A DNA stretch of 10,858 bases from Rhizobium sp. LCM 4573. Its GTDB lineage: Bacteria; Pseudomonadota; Alphaproteobacteria; Rhizobiales; Rhizobiaceae. The translations under genes were made by a program, and so were the position numbers. This document shows positions 1 to 6,919 of the stretch, piece by piece (positions within the stretch are counted from its first letter, which is position 1; every line of letters starts with the position of its first letter). The stretch spans positions 56,908 to 67,765 of the forward strand of contig NZ_MDDW01000009.1 of NCBI RefSeq assembly GCF_001854865.1, in the 5' to 3' direction. The notes beneath the pieces are model-generated. The model had not been told where the DNA came from. It saw only the letters and a program-made list of their open reading frames with translations, and did no database searches.

Positions 1-1
1 C

Positions 2-1123
2 GAACTCGGGCTGCCGATCTCGGTGGAGGCCAAGGTCGGCGATCTTTCTATCGCCCAGCGGCAGTTGGTCGAGATCGCCAAGGGGCTCAGCATCGATGCC
101 AAGGTCGTCATTCTCGACGAGCCGACGTCTTCGCTGAGCGACAGCGAGGCGGAGATCCTGTTCGAGATCATCGCGCGCCTGAAGAAGCGCGGCGCGGCCG
201 TCATCTACATTTCCCATCGCATGGAGGAGATCATGCGGCTGAGCGACGACATCACCGTCATGCGCGATGGCGAATACATCGCCACGAGAGAGCGCGGCGG
301 TGTGACGATCGACGAACTCATCTCCTTAATGGTCGGCCGCAAGATGGAGGAAATCTATCCTCCCCGCATCTCGGGCACGCCCGACATTGCGACTGCGCCC
401 ATTCTGTCCGTGGCGAATTTCCACCGCGACGACGAATTCGAGGACATCTCCTTCGAGATCCGCGCAGGCGAAATCCTCGGATTTTTCGGCCTGATCGGTT
501 CCGGCCGCTCCGAAATCATGAATGCGCTCTTCGGCATGCGCAAAGCAGCAGGCACCGTGCGCCTGAACGGCCAGCCCATCGTCATCGATTCACCCGTGAA
601 GGCGATCGAAAGCGGCTTCGGCTTCGTCACCGAAAATCGCAAGGAAGAAGGTCTCGTCCTCAGCCACAGCGTGGAAAGCAACATTTCCATGGTGGCGCTG
701 AAGGATTTCGCCTCGAAGCTCGGCTTCCTGCGGCGGCGCGCCGAGCGGCAGGCCGCGGTCTCGGAAGTTTCCAGGCTCGCCATCAAGACTGGCTCGCTCG
801 ACACGCCGGCCGGCGCGCTTTCCGGCGGCAACCAGCAGAAGATCGTGCTCGCCAAGTGGCTGCTCACCCGGCCCAAGGTGCTGATTCTCGACGAGCCCAC
901 ACGCGGCGTCGACGTCGGCGCCAAGTTCGAAATCTACAAGATCATCCGCCAGCTGGCAGCGGAGGGAACGGCCATCCTCCTCGTCTCGTCGGAACTGCCC
1001 GAAGTGCTCGGAATGAGCGACCGCGTCGCGGTCATGCACGAAGGCAGGCTTTCCGGCATCGCCGCTGGCGGCGACCTTAATCCCGAAAAGATCATGGCCC
1101 TCGCGACAGGTTTGACAGCATGA
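2..1123 (+). CDS. Sugar ABC transporter, RbsA-type double ATPase (5' truncated by window)
   Basis: This is the cytoplasmic ATPase that would power uptake of a monosaccharide or polyol through the permease encoded next. The reading frame is open to the first base of the window, so only the last 373 residues are visible. RbsA-type proteins have about 500, so the first Walker A and the true start lie upstream. Counted from the first full codon, domain 1 shows its signature LSIAQRQ (15-21), Walker B VVILDEPTSSL (35-45) and the H-loop ISHRM (about 70-74). Domain 2 shows a degenerate Walker A, GLIGSGRSE (163-171), with R-S-E in place of K-S/T. It also has LSGGNQQ (273-279) and VLILDEPTRGVD (293-304), and SSELPE stands where an H-loop would be. 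A weak second site is normal for RbsA/MglA/XylG proteins. The stop overlaps the permease start as ATGA, indicating translational coupling. Substrate is inferred from the downstream enzymes, not from this sequence. Confidence 0.95.
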   Translation, partial: ELGLPISVEAKVGDLSIAQRQLVEIAKGLSIDAKVVILDEPTSSLSDSEAEILFEIIARLKKRGAAVIYISHRMEEIMRLSDDITVMRDGEYIATRERGGVTIDELISLMVGRKMEEIYPPRISGTPDIATAPILSVANFHRDDEFEDISFEIRAGEILGFFGLIGSGRSEIMNALFGMRKAAGTVRLNGQPIVIDSPVKAIESGFGFVTENRKEEGLVLSHSVESNISMVALKDFASKLGFLRRRAERQAAVSEVSRLAIKTGSLDTPAGALSGGNQQKIVLAKWLLTRPKVLILDEPTRGVDVGAKFEIYKIIRQLAAEGTAILLVSSELPEVLGMSDRVAVMHEGRLSGIAAGGDLNPEKIMALATGLTA

Positions 1124-2082
1124 ACCCGAACACGGCATCCAACGCAATGCTGCTGAAGATCTTCAAGCAGTATGGCGGCATCTTCCTTTCCCTCATCATC
1201 CTCTGCGTGATCTTCTCGGTCATGAACCCGCGCTTCATGTCGCTCGCGAACTTCATGAACGTGCTGCAGCAGGTCGCCGTCATCGCGATCGCGGCCTTCG
1301 GCATGACATGGGTGATCCTGCTCGGCGAGATCGACCTGTCGATCGGCTCGATCATCGCTGTTGCCGGCATGGTCGGGGCGCAATGCTTCGCCTTCGGCAT
1401 GGGTTTCGCGCCGGCGCTTGTCCTGACACTCTTTGCCGGCGCCGTCATGGGTCTCATCAATGGGGTGCTGACTGCCAAACTGCTTTTGCCTTCGTTCATC
1501 GTCACGGTCGCGACCATGGGGATCTATCGCGGCCTGGTCAGCCTGCCGACGAACGGCGCGCCGGCAATGATCATGGACGAGACCTGGACGGCGATCGGCA
1601 CCGAAAGCTTTCTCGGCCTGCCGATCATCATCTGGATCGTCCTCGTCCTCTTCGTCGCGAACCAGATCCTGCTCGGCAAGACGACCTTCGGACGGCGCGC
1701 CTATCTCACCGGCGGCAACCGGGAAGCAGCACTTTATTCCGGCATCAAGGTGGACCGGTTGAAGATCACCATCTTCATGATTTCCGGCCTGATGGCGGCC
1801 GTCAGTGGAGTCCTGCTCTCCTCCCGCCTCTACTCGGCGCAAACCAATGCCGGCATGAGCTACGAGCTCGATGCGATCGCCGCTGCCGTGCTCGGAGGCA
1901 CCAGCCTTGCCGGCGGCGTCGGCACCATGGTGGGCACGCTCATCGGCGCACTGATCATCGGCGTGATGAACAACGGCATGAACATGCTGTCGGTCCCCTA
2001 TTTCTACCAGTTGATCGTCAAGGGCCTCGTGATCCTCGTCGCCGTCTGGCTGGACGTTCGCGCGAAACGCGCAAAGCAGTAG
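1120..2082 (+). CDS. Sugar ABC transporter permease, RbsC type
   Basis: This is the inner-membrane channel subunit (BPD_transp_2 family) of the same importer as the upstream ATPase. Its 320 residues match the family's usual length. The chain is mostly hydrophobic segments, for example residues 21-35, 52-67, 76-92, 98-113, 168-183, 217-234 and 268-283. Family landmarks are GEIDLSIGS (69-77), FIVTVATMGIYRG (126-138), GRRAYLTGGN (191-200), and AAVLGGTSLAGG (255-266) near the cytoplasmic coupling loop. The basic tail RAKRAKQ fits a cytoplasmic C-terminus. The ATG overlaps the ATPase stop by four bases, and the kinase starts 10 bases after this stop, so the three genes are almost certainly one transcript. 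The periplasmic binding protein of this system is not in the window and probably lies upstream of the ATPase gene. Likely substrates are polyols or ketohexoses such as D-altritol, galactitol or D-tagatose (inference from context). Confidence 0.94.
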   Translation: MNPNTASNAMLLKIFKQYGGIFLSLIILCVIFSVMNPRFMSLANFMNVLQQVAVIAIAAFGMTWVILLGEIDLSIGSIIAVAGMVGAQCFAFGMGFAPALVLTLFAGAVMGLINGVLTAKLLLPSFIVTVATMGIYRGLVSLPTNGAPAMIMDETWTAIGTESFLGLPIIIWIVLVLFVANQILLGKTTFGRRAYLTGGNREAALYSGIKVDRLKITIFMISGLMAAVSGVLLSSRLYSAQTNAGMSYELDAIAAAVLGGTSLAGGVGTMVGTLIGALIIGVMNNGMNMLSVPYFYQLIVKGLVILVAVWLDVRAKRAKQ

Positions 2083-2092
2083 GCGACAGGCA

Positions 2093-3028
2093 ATGAGCAA
2101 GAAGATACTGACCATCGGCGAAATCCTCGTCGAGATCATCGCCACCGAGCGCGGCAACGGCTTCCGTTCCCCCGTACCCCTGATCGGTCCCTTCCCTTCC
2201 GGCGCCCCGGCCATCTTCATCGACCAGGTCGGCAAGCTCGGGCATCCTTGCGCGATCATCTCGGCGGTCGGAAATGACGATTTCGGGCACGTCAACGTCG
2301 ACCGATTGAAGGCCGACGGCGTGGACATTTCCGGCATCGCCGTCGATCCGGACGGCACGACCGGCAGCGCCTTCGTCCGCTACCGGGATGATGGTAGCCG
2401 CGCCTTCGTCTTCAACATCCGCCACAGCGCCTGTGGCAGGATAGAAGTCACCGATGCTGCAGCACGGCTGATCGATGAAGCCGGCCACCTGCACGTGATG
2501 GGCACTGCCCTTTATGCACCGAGTGTCATCGAGACCGTGCTCTCGGCGCTCCGCTCCATCAAGAAGAAGGGAGGGACGGTTTCCTTCGATCCCAATCTCC
2601 GCCCCGAGATCCTCAACAGCCCCGGCATGCGTGAGGCACTGCAGACGGTGATCGCCGAAACGGACGTCTTCCTGCCGAGCGGTGAGGAACTCTTTCTCTT
2701 CACCGAGGCGAAGACCGAGGATGCCGCGATCAAGGAGCTCCTCGGCAGGGGCATCAAGGCGATCGTGCTGAAGCAGGGTGCTGCGGGTGCGACCTATCAC
2801 GATGTGGAAACGACCCTGCGGCTTGCGAGCATTCCAGTCGAAGAGGTGGACCCCACCGGGGCGGGCGACTGCTTCGGTGCCACCTTCGTCACCTTCTGGC
2901 TCGAGGGTGCGGGGCCGGAAGAGGCGCTTCGCCATGCGAACGCCGCCGGCGCGCTCGCCGTCACCAAAACCGGACCGATGGAGGGCGCATCCACGCGCGC
3001 CGAACTCAAGGCATTCCTTCAAGCTTAA
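2093..3028 (+). CDS. PfkB-family sugar kinase, probable D-tagatose 6-kinase
   Basis: This is an ATP-dependent ketohexose kinase of the ribokinase/PfkB family (PF00294), 311 residues, a normal length. It shows an N-terminal strand KILTIGEILVEI (4-15) and an N-terminal signature region, FPSGAPAIFIDQVGKLG (34-50). FDPNLR (165-170) follows, and then the C-terminal PfkB signature DPTGAGDCFGA (253-263). The anion hole is GAG and the expected catalytic base is Asp259. The protein alone could be a fructo-, tagato- or gluconate-type kinase. The assignment to tagatose comes from the next gene, a PF08013 protein, because the PF00294-PF08013 pair was shown to be D-tagatose kinase plus D-tagatose-6-phosphate 4-epimerase in A. 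tumefaciens C58. The start is the ATG 10 bases after the permease stop, with only a weak CAGG-like ribosome site, which suggests coupling to upstream translation. Confidence 0.85.
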   Translation: MSKKILTIGEILVEIIATERGNGFRSPVPLIGPFPSGAPAIFIDQVGKLGHPCAIISAVGNDDFGHVNVDRLKADGVDISGIAVDPDGTTGSAFVRYRDDGSRAFVFNIRHSACGRIEVTDAAARLIDEAGHLHVMGTALYAPSVIETVLSALRSIKKKGGTVSFDPNLRPEILNSPGMREALQTVIAETDVFLPSGEELFLFTEAKTEDAAIKELLGRGIKAIVLKQGAAGATYHDVETTLRLASIPVEEVDPTGAGDCFGATFVTFWLEGAGPEEALRHANAAGALAVTKTGPMEGASTRAELKAFLQA

Positions 3029-3043
3029 GAGAACCAAACCATT

Positions 3044-4327
3044 ATGCAGCAGAACCATCTCCTCGACATCGCGACCTGGCGCAACCGCTCCGCCGGTTTC
3101 AGGGGCATACCGTCCATATGCTCGGCGCATCCCTTCGTCATCGAGGCCGCAATGGTGCGTGCGGCAAAGTCAGGTTCACCGCTTCTCATCGAGGCGACCT
3201 GCAATCAGGTGAACCAGGACGGCGGCTATACCGGAATGACGCCAGCGGATTTCCATCGTTTCGTAAGCGAGACCGCGGCAAGGGCCGGGTTCGCCATGGA
3301 CAAGGTGATCCTCGGCGGAGATCATCTGGGTCCCAACCCCTGGAAGTCTCTGCCTGCTGCCGAGGCCATGGACAAGGCGGAGGTCATGATCCGCGCCTAT
3401 GCAAAGGCGGGCTTCACCAAACTGCACCTAGATACCAGCATGGGCTGCGCGGGCGAGCCGGTGGCGCTTCCCGATGAGATCACCGCCGAACGCGCTGCCC
3501 GGCTTGCCGCCGCGGCCGAAGACGAGATCAGGAATACGAATGCCACGAGGCCAGTCTACATCGTCGGAACCGAGGTGCCGATCCCCGGCGGCGCGATGGA
3601 GGAACTGGACATCCTGGAAGTGACCAAGCCCGAGGCCGCCATCAAGACAGTCGAGGTTCATGCCGAAGCCTTCGAAAAAGCCGGGGCAGGATCGGCCTTC
3701 GATCGCGTCGTCGGCGCCGTCGTCCAGCCCGGGGTCGAGTTCGGCAATCACAATGTCATCGCCTATGATCCTGAAAAGTCGAAGTCGCTCAGTGCCAGCC
3801 TGGAAAGCCTGCCGAACCTTGTCTTCGAAGCCCATTCCACCGATTACCAGACCCGAGCGGCCCTGAAGGCGCTCGTGGCCGACGGCTTCGCCATCCTCAA
3901 GGTCGGACCGGGCCTGACCTTCGCCCTCCGCGAGGCGCTCTACGGCCTCGACCAGATCGCCGCCTTCCTGATGCCGGAAAGCCGCCGAGCCACGCTGTTG
4001 GCGGTCACAGAAGCGGTCATGGTCGAGAACCCCGGCAACTGGAACAAATACTATCATGGAAGTCCCGCCGAACAGCACTTGCAGCGGCATTACTCCTATA
4101 GCGACCGTATCCGCTATTATTGGCCGGAGGCTCGGATCTCCGAAGCCGTCTCGGCCTTGCTGTCGGTCCTTGGCGAAATTCCCATCCCGGAAACGATGAT
4201 CAGCCAGCATCTCGGCGCCCTTTATCCCGGCGTTCGCGCCGGAAACATCGTGCCGACGGCCAAGGGACTCATCCTCGGCGCGATCGACCTCGTCCTCGAG
4301 GATTATTTCGAGGCGTGCCGAGCCTGA
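3044..4327 (+). CDS. GatZ/KbaZ-like protein (PF08013), probable D-tagatose-6-phosphate 4-epimerase
   Basis: This 427-residue protein is clearly of the tagatose-bisphosphate aldolase subunit GatZ/KbaZ/AgaZ family. Conserved blocks are IEATCNQVNQDGGYTGM (49-65), GGDHLGPNPW (91-100), LDTSMGC (129-135), VGTEVP (174-179), FEAHSTDYQ (261-269) and LKVGPGLTF (285-293). His, Asp, Glu and Cys residues in these blocks are the likely metal- or substrate-binding positions of a TIM barrel. In enteric bacteria GatZ/KbaZ assists the catalytic aldolase GatY/KbaY. No GatY/KbaY-like gene is in this window. In Agrobacterium the PF08013 protein next to a tagatose kinase was shown to epimerise D-tagatose 6-phosphate to D-fructose 6-phosphate, and that activity is inferred here. 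Automatic pipelines often call such proteins aldolase non-catalytic subunits. It starts 15 bases after the kinase stop, in the same operon. Confidence 0.9.
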   Translation: MQQNHLLDIATWRNRSAGFRGIPSICSAHPFVIEAAMVRAAKSGSPLLIEATCNQVNQDGGYTGMTPADFHRFVSETAARAGFAMDKVILGGDHLGPNPWKSLPAAEAMDKAEVMIRAYAKAGFTKLHLDTSMGCAGEPVALPDEITAERAARLAAAAEDEIRNTNATRPVYIVGTEVPIPGGAMEELDILEVTKPEAAIKTVEVHAEAFEKAGAGSAFDRVVGAVVQPGVEFGNHNVIAYDPEKSKSLSASLESLPNLVFEAHSTDYQTRAALKALVADGFAILKVGPGLTFALREALYGLDQIAAFLMPESRRATLLAVTEAVMVENPGNWNKYYHGSPAEQHLQRHYSYSDRIRYYWPEARISEAVSALLSVLGEIPIPETMISQHLGALYPGVRAGNIVPTAKGLILGAIDLVLEDYFEACRA

Positions 4328-4357
4328 TCGACCCGATCCGCCGGCTCGCGTTGCGTC

Positions 4358-4386
4358 TTGACAGGTGCGGGCTTTCCAACGGAATT
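4358..4386 (+). promoter_or_regulatory. Possible promoter ahead of the LacI-family gene
   Basis: A perfect sigma-70 type -35 hexamer, TTGACA, lies at 4358-4363 in the 86-base gap between the epimerase stop and the regulator start. At 17 bases spacing the -10 position (4381-4386) reads GGAATT, a poor match. The short inverted repeat TTCC-AAC-GGAA (4374-4384) falls across that -10 position and could be half of a LacI-type operator. A separate or internal promoter for the regulator is plausible but not proven, and read-through from the operon is equally possible. Confidence 0.3.
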
Positions 4387-4400
4387 GAGGTTCAAGTTTT

Positions 4401-4407
4401 GGGGGAA
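4401..4407 (+). promoter_or_regulatory. Ribosome binding site supporting a TTG start
   Basis: The purine run GGGGGAA ends six bases before TTG at 4414. The next in-frame ATG (4435) has only AGGA two bases upstream, too close to act well. This decides the start of the LacI-family gene. Confidence 0.6.
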
Positions 4408-4413
4408 CGCGAT

Positions 4414-5451
4414 TTGGAAAAGCCAATCAGGACGATGGAAGACTTCGCCGAATTCGTCGGTCTGTCTCGACCGACAATCTCGAAGTATTTCAACGACCCG
4501 AAATCGGTCCGTGGCAAGACGCGCGACCTGATCGAAGCCGCCGTCAAGCAATCCGGCTTTCGACCCAATATCTTCGCCGTCAATCTCAACCGCCGGCGCA
4601 CCAACATCCTCGGCATCATCATTCCGAATTCCACCGACCCTTTCTACATGGCGCTCACGCGCCGCATAGAATTGATCGCCAATGAGGCCGGCTTCCTGGC
4701 CTTCGTTTTGTCTTCGGATGGCAAGCCCGAGATGGAGGACCGCGCCATCGAGACGTTCAAATCCATGAACGTCGCCGGCGCGATCATCGCTCCGCTCGGC
4801 ATCGATTCCCACAAGGAGCGACTGGCCGCGCTCGGAGAAAGCATCCCGCTCGTCTATGTGGACTCGCCGCTGGACGAAACCTCCTATTTCGTCGGCACGG
4901 ATAACAGGCAGAGCTTCCGTTTGATTGTCGATTACCTGTGTCGTTCAGGCGAGCGGCCCTGTTATTTCGGGATGCCGGCGGTCAACATGAACGCCCGTAC
5001 GCGCGAGCAGGCCTATCTGGACTCCATGTCGCTGCTCAAGCTGGAACCGGTCGTCATCGGCGTCGAGGAGCAGAGGTCGTGGGATTTCGAACGATTCGGC
5101 TTTGAACAGACGCAACGGGTCCTGAAAAACGGCGGTTTCCCGACCCGAACCGTGCTTTGCGCCAATGATCGTGTCGCCTTCGGCGTCATCTCGGCCGCTT
5201 ATCAGGCCGGCCTCAAGGTGGGACACGGAAACGACTGCGACCTTCGTGTCGCCGGCCACGACGACCATCCCCTTGCCCGCTATGCCTGTCCGCCGATCAC
5301 CACCGTGGGTCAGAACTACAACGAAATCGGACGGCTGGCCATCGAGCTGCTGCTCCATAAGCTCGGCGAGATCGACGATCTTCCCCAGAAGGAGCCCGTC
5401 ACGGGACGGATTCTCCTCAAGGCGGAACTTCAGCTCAGGCAGTCGGCCTGA
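4414..5451 (+). CDS. LacI-family transcriptional regulator (TTG start)
   Basis: This is a sugar-responsive DNA-binding repressor of 345 residues, the usual LacI length, counted from TTG at 4414. The frame stays open far upstream (an ATG at 4120), but that part overlaps the epimerase gene and has no LacI character. From the TTG, the helix-turn-helix begins at once: TMEDFAEFVGLSRPTISKYF (7-26), followed by SGFRPN (47-52) and a hinge-like segment, NIFAVNLNRRRTN (52-64). The effector domain then starts with ILGIIIPNSTDPFY. Later landmarks are VGTDN (about residue 160), VLCANDRVAFG and the RVAGHDDHP segment, typical of the periplasmic-binding-protein-like fold. It lies just after the transport and catabolic genes, so it most likely controls that operon in response to tagatose, a related polyol or a phosphorylated intermediate (inference). 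The operon's own promoter and operator are outside the window. Confidence 0.92.
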   Translation: MEKPIRTMEDFAEFVGLSRPTISKYFNDPKSVRGKTRDLIEAAVKQSGFRPNIFAVNLNRRRTNILGIIIPNSTDPFYMALTRRIELIANEAGFLAFVLSSDGKPEMEDRAIETFKSMNVAGAIIAPLGIDSHKERLAALGESIPLVYVDSPLDETSYFVGTDNRQSFRLIVDYLCRSGERPCYFGMPAVNMNARTREQAYLDSMSLLKLEPVVIGVEEQRSWDFERFGFEQTQRVLKNGGFPTRTVLCANDRVAFGVISAAYQAGLKVGHGNDCDLRVAGHDDHPLARYACPPITTVGQNYNEIGRLAIELLLHKLGEIDDLPQKEPVTGRILLKAELQLRQSA

Positions 5452-5517
5452 AAGAAAACGCATCGCGCGGAATGGTGTGGCTATGTGCTTGCACCCACCG
5501 CCAGCGGGTTATGGGCA

Positions 5518-5541
5518 CAAGGCCGACTGTCATCGGTCTTG
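5518..5541. terminator. Hairpin in convergent gap, probable bidirectional terminator
   Basis: CAAGGCCGA (5518-5526) pairs with TCGGTCTTG (5533-5541) as a nine-base-pair stem with one G-T wobble, around a six-base loop, CTGTCA. It lies between two converging genes, which suits a terminator for both. There is no T-run on either side, so it is not a canonical intrinsic terminator. The rest of the 119-base gap (5452-5570) shows nothing else convincing. Confidence 0.45.
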
Positions 5542-5570
5542 CCAGGGAACACCTTTGCTGCGACGCTTGT

Positions 5571-6446
5571 CTAAAGCTTCAGCAGCGCGCGCGCATTCTC
5601 TTTGAGAATCAGCGGGCGGACCTCGTCGCGGATATCGATCTTCTCGAAATCCGCGAGCCAACGATCCGGGGTGATGGCCGGCCAGTCCGAGCCAAACAGC
5701 ATCTTCGTCCTCAGAATCGTGTTGGCATACTGGACAAGGATCGGCGGAAAGTATTTCGGCGACCAGCCGGACATATCGATATAGACATTGGGCTTGTGAG
5801 TGGCGACGGAGAGCGCCTCCTCCTGCCACGGGAAGGACGGATGAGCCAGGATGATGGGCATGTCGGGAAAATCGACCGCCACATCATCTAGGTGGAGGGG
5901 ATTGGAAAACTTGAGCCGCATGCCCATGCCGCCCCGCAGCCCTGCGCCCACCCCCGTCTGCCCGGTATGGAAGAGCGAGATCGCGCCTTCCTCCGCAATG
6001 GCTTCATAAAGCGGATAGGCCATTCGGTCATTCGGATAAAATCCCTGCATGGTGGGGTGGAATTTGAAGCCCTTGACGCCGAACTCTCTCATTAGGCGCC
6101 GAGCCTCGCGCGCACCTACCCTGCCCTTGGCGGGATCGATCGAGGCGAAAGGGATCATGATGTCGCTGTTTTCGGCTGCGATCCTCGCCACCTCCTCGTT
6201 CTCGTAGCGACGAAACCCGGTTTCCCGTTCGGCATCCACGGGGAAGATGACGCAGCCGATCTTGCGTTCGCGGTAATAGAATGCCGTCTCCTCGACCGTC
6301 GGCAGCATGCCTTTGTGGCCCGCTGGATTCTTGAAATATTTCGCCATGCCGGCCTGGAATTCGTCATAGCCGTCATCGCGTGGCCCGCAGCAGGGCTCCT
6401 CGGCATGGGTATGGATGTCGATCGCCACCAGTTCGTCGAGTTTCAT
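5571..6446 (-). CDS. Amidohydrolase family protein (PF04909, ACMSD-like TIM barrel)
   Basis: This 291-residue metal-dependent hydrolase or decarboxylase belongs to the amidohydrolase-2 family, which includes ACMSD, gamma-resorcylate decarboxylase and related enzymes of aromatic catabolism. The expected metal ligands are present: H12 and H14 in the HTH motif after strand 1, H160 (FHTG), H202 (AHPSFPW) and D254 (FGSDWP). KGFKFHP (125-131) is another family landmark. There is no signal peptide, so it is cytoplasmic. Its ATG overlaps the MarR stop as ATGA, so it is translationally coupled and the last gene of the leftward operon. In this context it may act on the beta-ketoacyl-CoA or its acid to release the aromatic acid, the step a thiolase would otherwise do, or it may decarboxylate or hydrolyse a later aromatic intermediate. 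The family call is firm. The reaction is not known from the sequence. Confidence 0.9.
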   Translation of the reverse strand: MKLDELVAIDIHTHAEEPCCGPRDDGYDEFQAGMAKYFKNPAGHKGMLPTVEETAFYYRERKIGCVIFPVDAERETGFRRYENEEVARIAAENSDIMIPFASIDPAKGRVGAREARRLMREFGVKGFKFHPTMQGFYPNDRMAYPLYEAIAEEGAISLFHTGQTGVGAGLRGGMGMRLKFSNPLHLDDVAVDFPDMPIILAHPSFPWQEEALSVATHKPNVYIDMSGWSPKYFPPILVQYANTILRTKMLFGSDWPAITPDRWLADFEKIDIRDEVRPLILKENARALLKL

Positions 6447-6910
6447 AGGCCGCTCGCCTTCATGCCGATGAATTTCTTCAAGAGCGCGATGAGCCGCTCG
6501 CGCTCACCTGCCGAAAGATTTGCACCAAGCGATTGCTCATAGGCGAAGAACCACTGCGAGGCCGTTTCGACCGCCACCCGTCCCTTCGTCGTCAAGGACA
6601 GTTCCACGGCACGGCGATCCTCGTCAGGAATCCGCCGGGACACCAGCCCCTGCTCCTCCAGCGCGCGGATGAGCTTGGTCATGTGCGCGCGCTTGATCAA
6701 CAGCCGCTGGCCAAGCAGACTCTGCCGAATGCCTGGATTGCAGGAGATGACCCAGAGGACGGAAAACTCCCCAGGCTTGATGCGATGATCCCCGACCTGA
6801 TCGAAAAACTGTTCGTAGACTTTGAGCTGTGCCATGCGAAGCAGGAAACCCGGAGCATCCTCCAGCCCGCCGAGAGCCACTTCGTCCTTGGTGCGGACAA
6901 TCATATCCAT
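6443..6910 (-). CDS. MarR-family transcriptional regulator, probable hydroxycinnamate-pathway repressor
   Basis: This is a 155-residue winged-helix regulator of usual MarR size. The DNA-binding core covers about residues 47-110: the recognition-helix region is LLIKRAHMTKLIRALEEQGL (70-89), and the wing RRIPDEDRRAVELSLT (92-107) carries the characteristic D-x-R pattern. The N-terminal and C-terminal helices (about 16-40 and 112-152) would form the dimer interface. MarR proteins such as CouR, FerC/FerR and the Agrobacterium hydroxycinnamate regulator repress similar clusters and are released by hydroxycinnamoyl-CoA thioesters, and the same role is inferred here. The gene lies between the hydratase and the amidohydrolase, so it would be autoregulated through the divergent promoter region. 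It starts nine bases after the hydratase stop with GAGGA six bases ahead of the ATG. A second ATG at codon 3 (6904) is a possible alternative start. Confidence 0.92.
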   Translation of the reverse strand: MDMIVRTKDEVALGGLEDAPGFLLRMAQLKVYEQFFDQVGDHRIKPGEFSVLWVISCNPGIRQSLLGQRLLIKRAHMTKLIRALEEQGLVSRRIPDEDRRAVELSLTTKGRVAVETASQWFFAYEQSLGANLSAGERERLIALLKKFIGMKASGL

Positions 6911-6919
6911 GGATAGTCC

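Noticed and set aside
934..2358. A 474-codon minus-strand open frame across the ATPase, permease and kinase
   Set aside because: It spans three well-supported genes on the other strand. Its translation is rich in Asp, His, Arg and Glu without domain features, as expected of antisense of membrane-protein codons.
4120..4413. Upstream extension of the LacI-family frame to an ATG at 4120
   Set aside because: This part overlaps the epimerase gene in another frame and encodes no LacI-like sequence. The family's N-terminus fits the TTG at 4414.
3428..4426. A 332-codon minus-strand open frame opposite the epimerase gene
   Set aside because: It is antisense to a conserved PF08013 gene and carries no motif of its own.
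5486..5517. Further small inverted repeats (for example GTGC-TT-GCAC) in the convergent gap
   Set aside because: Loops are too tight or stems too short, and the hairpin at 5518-5541 is far stronger.
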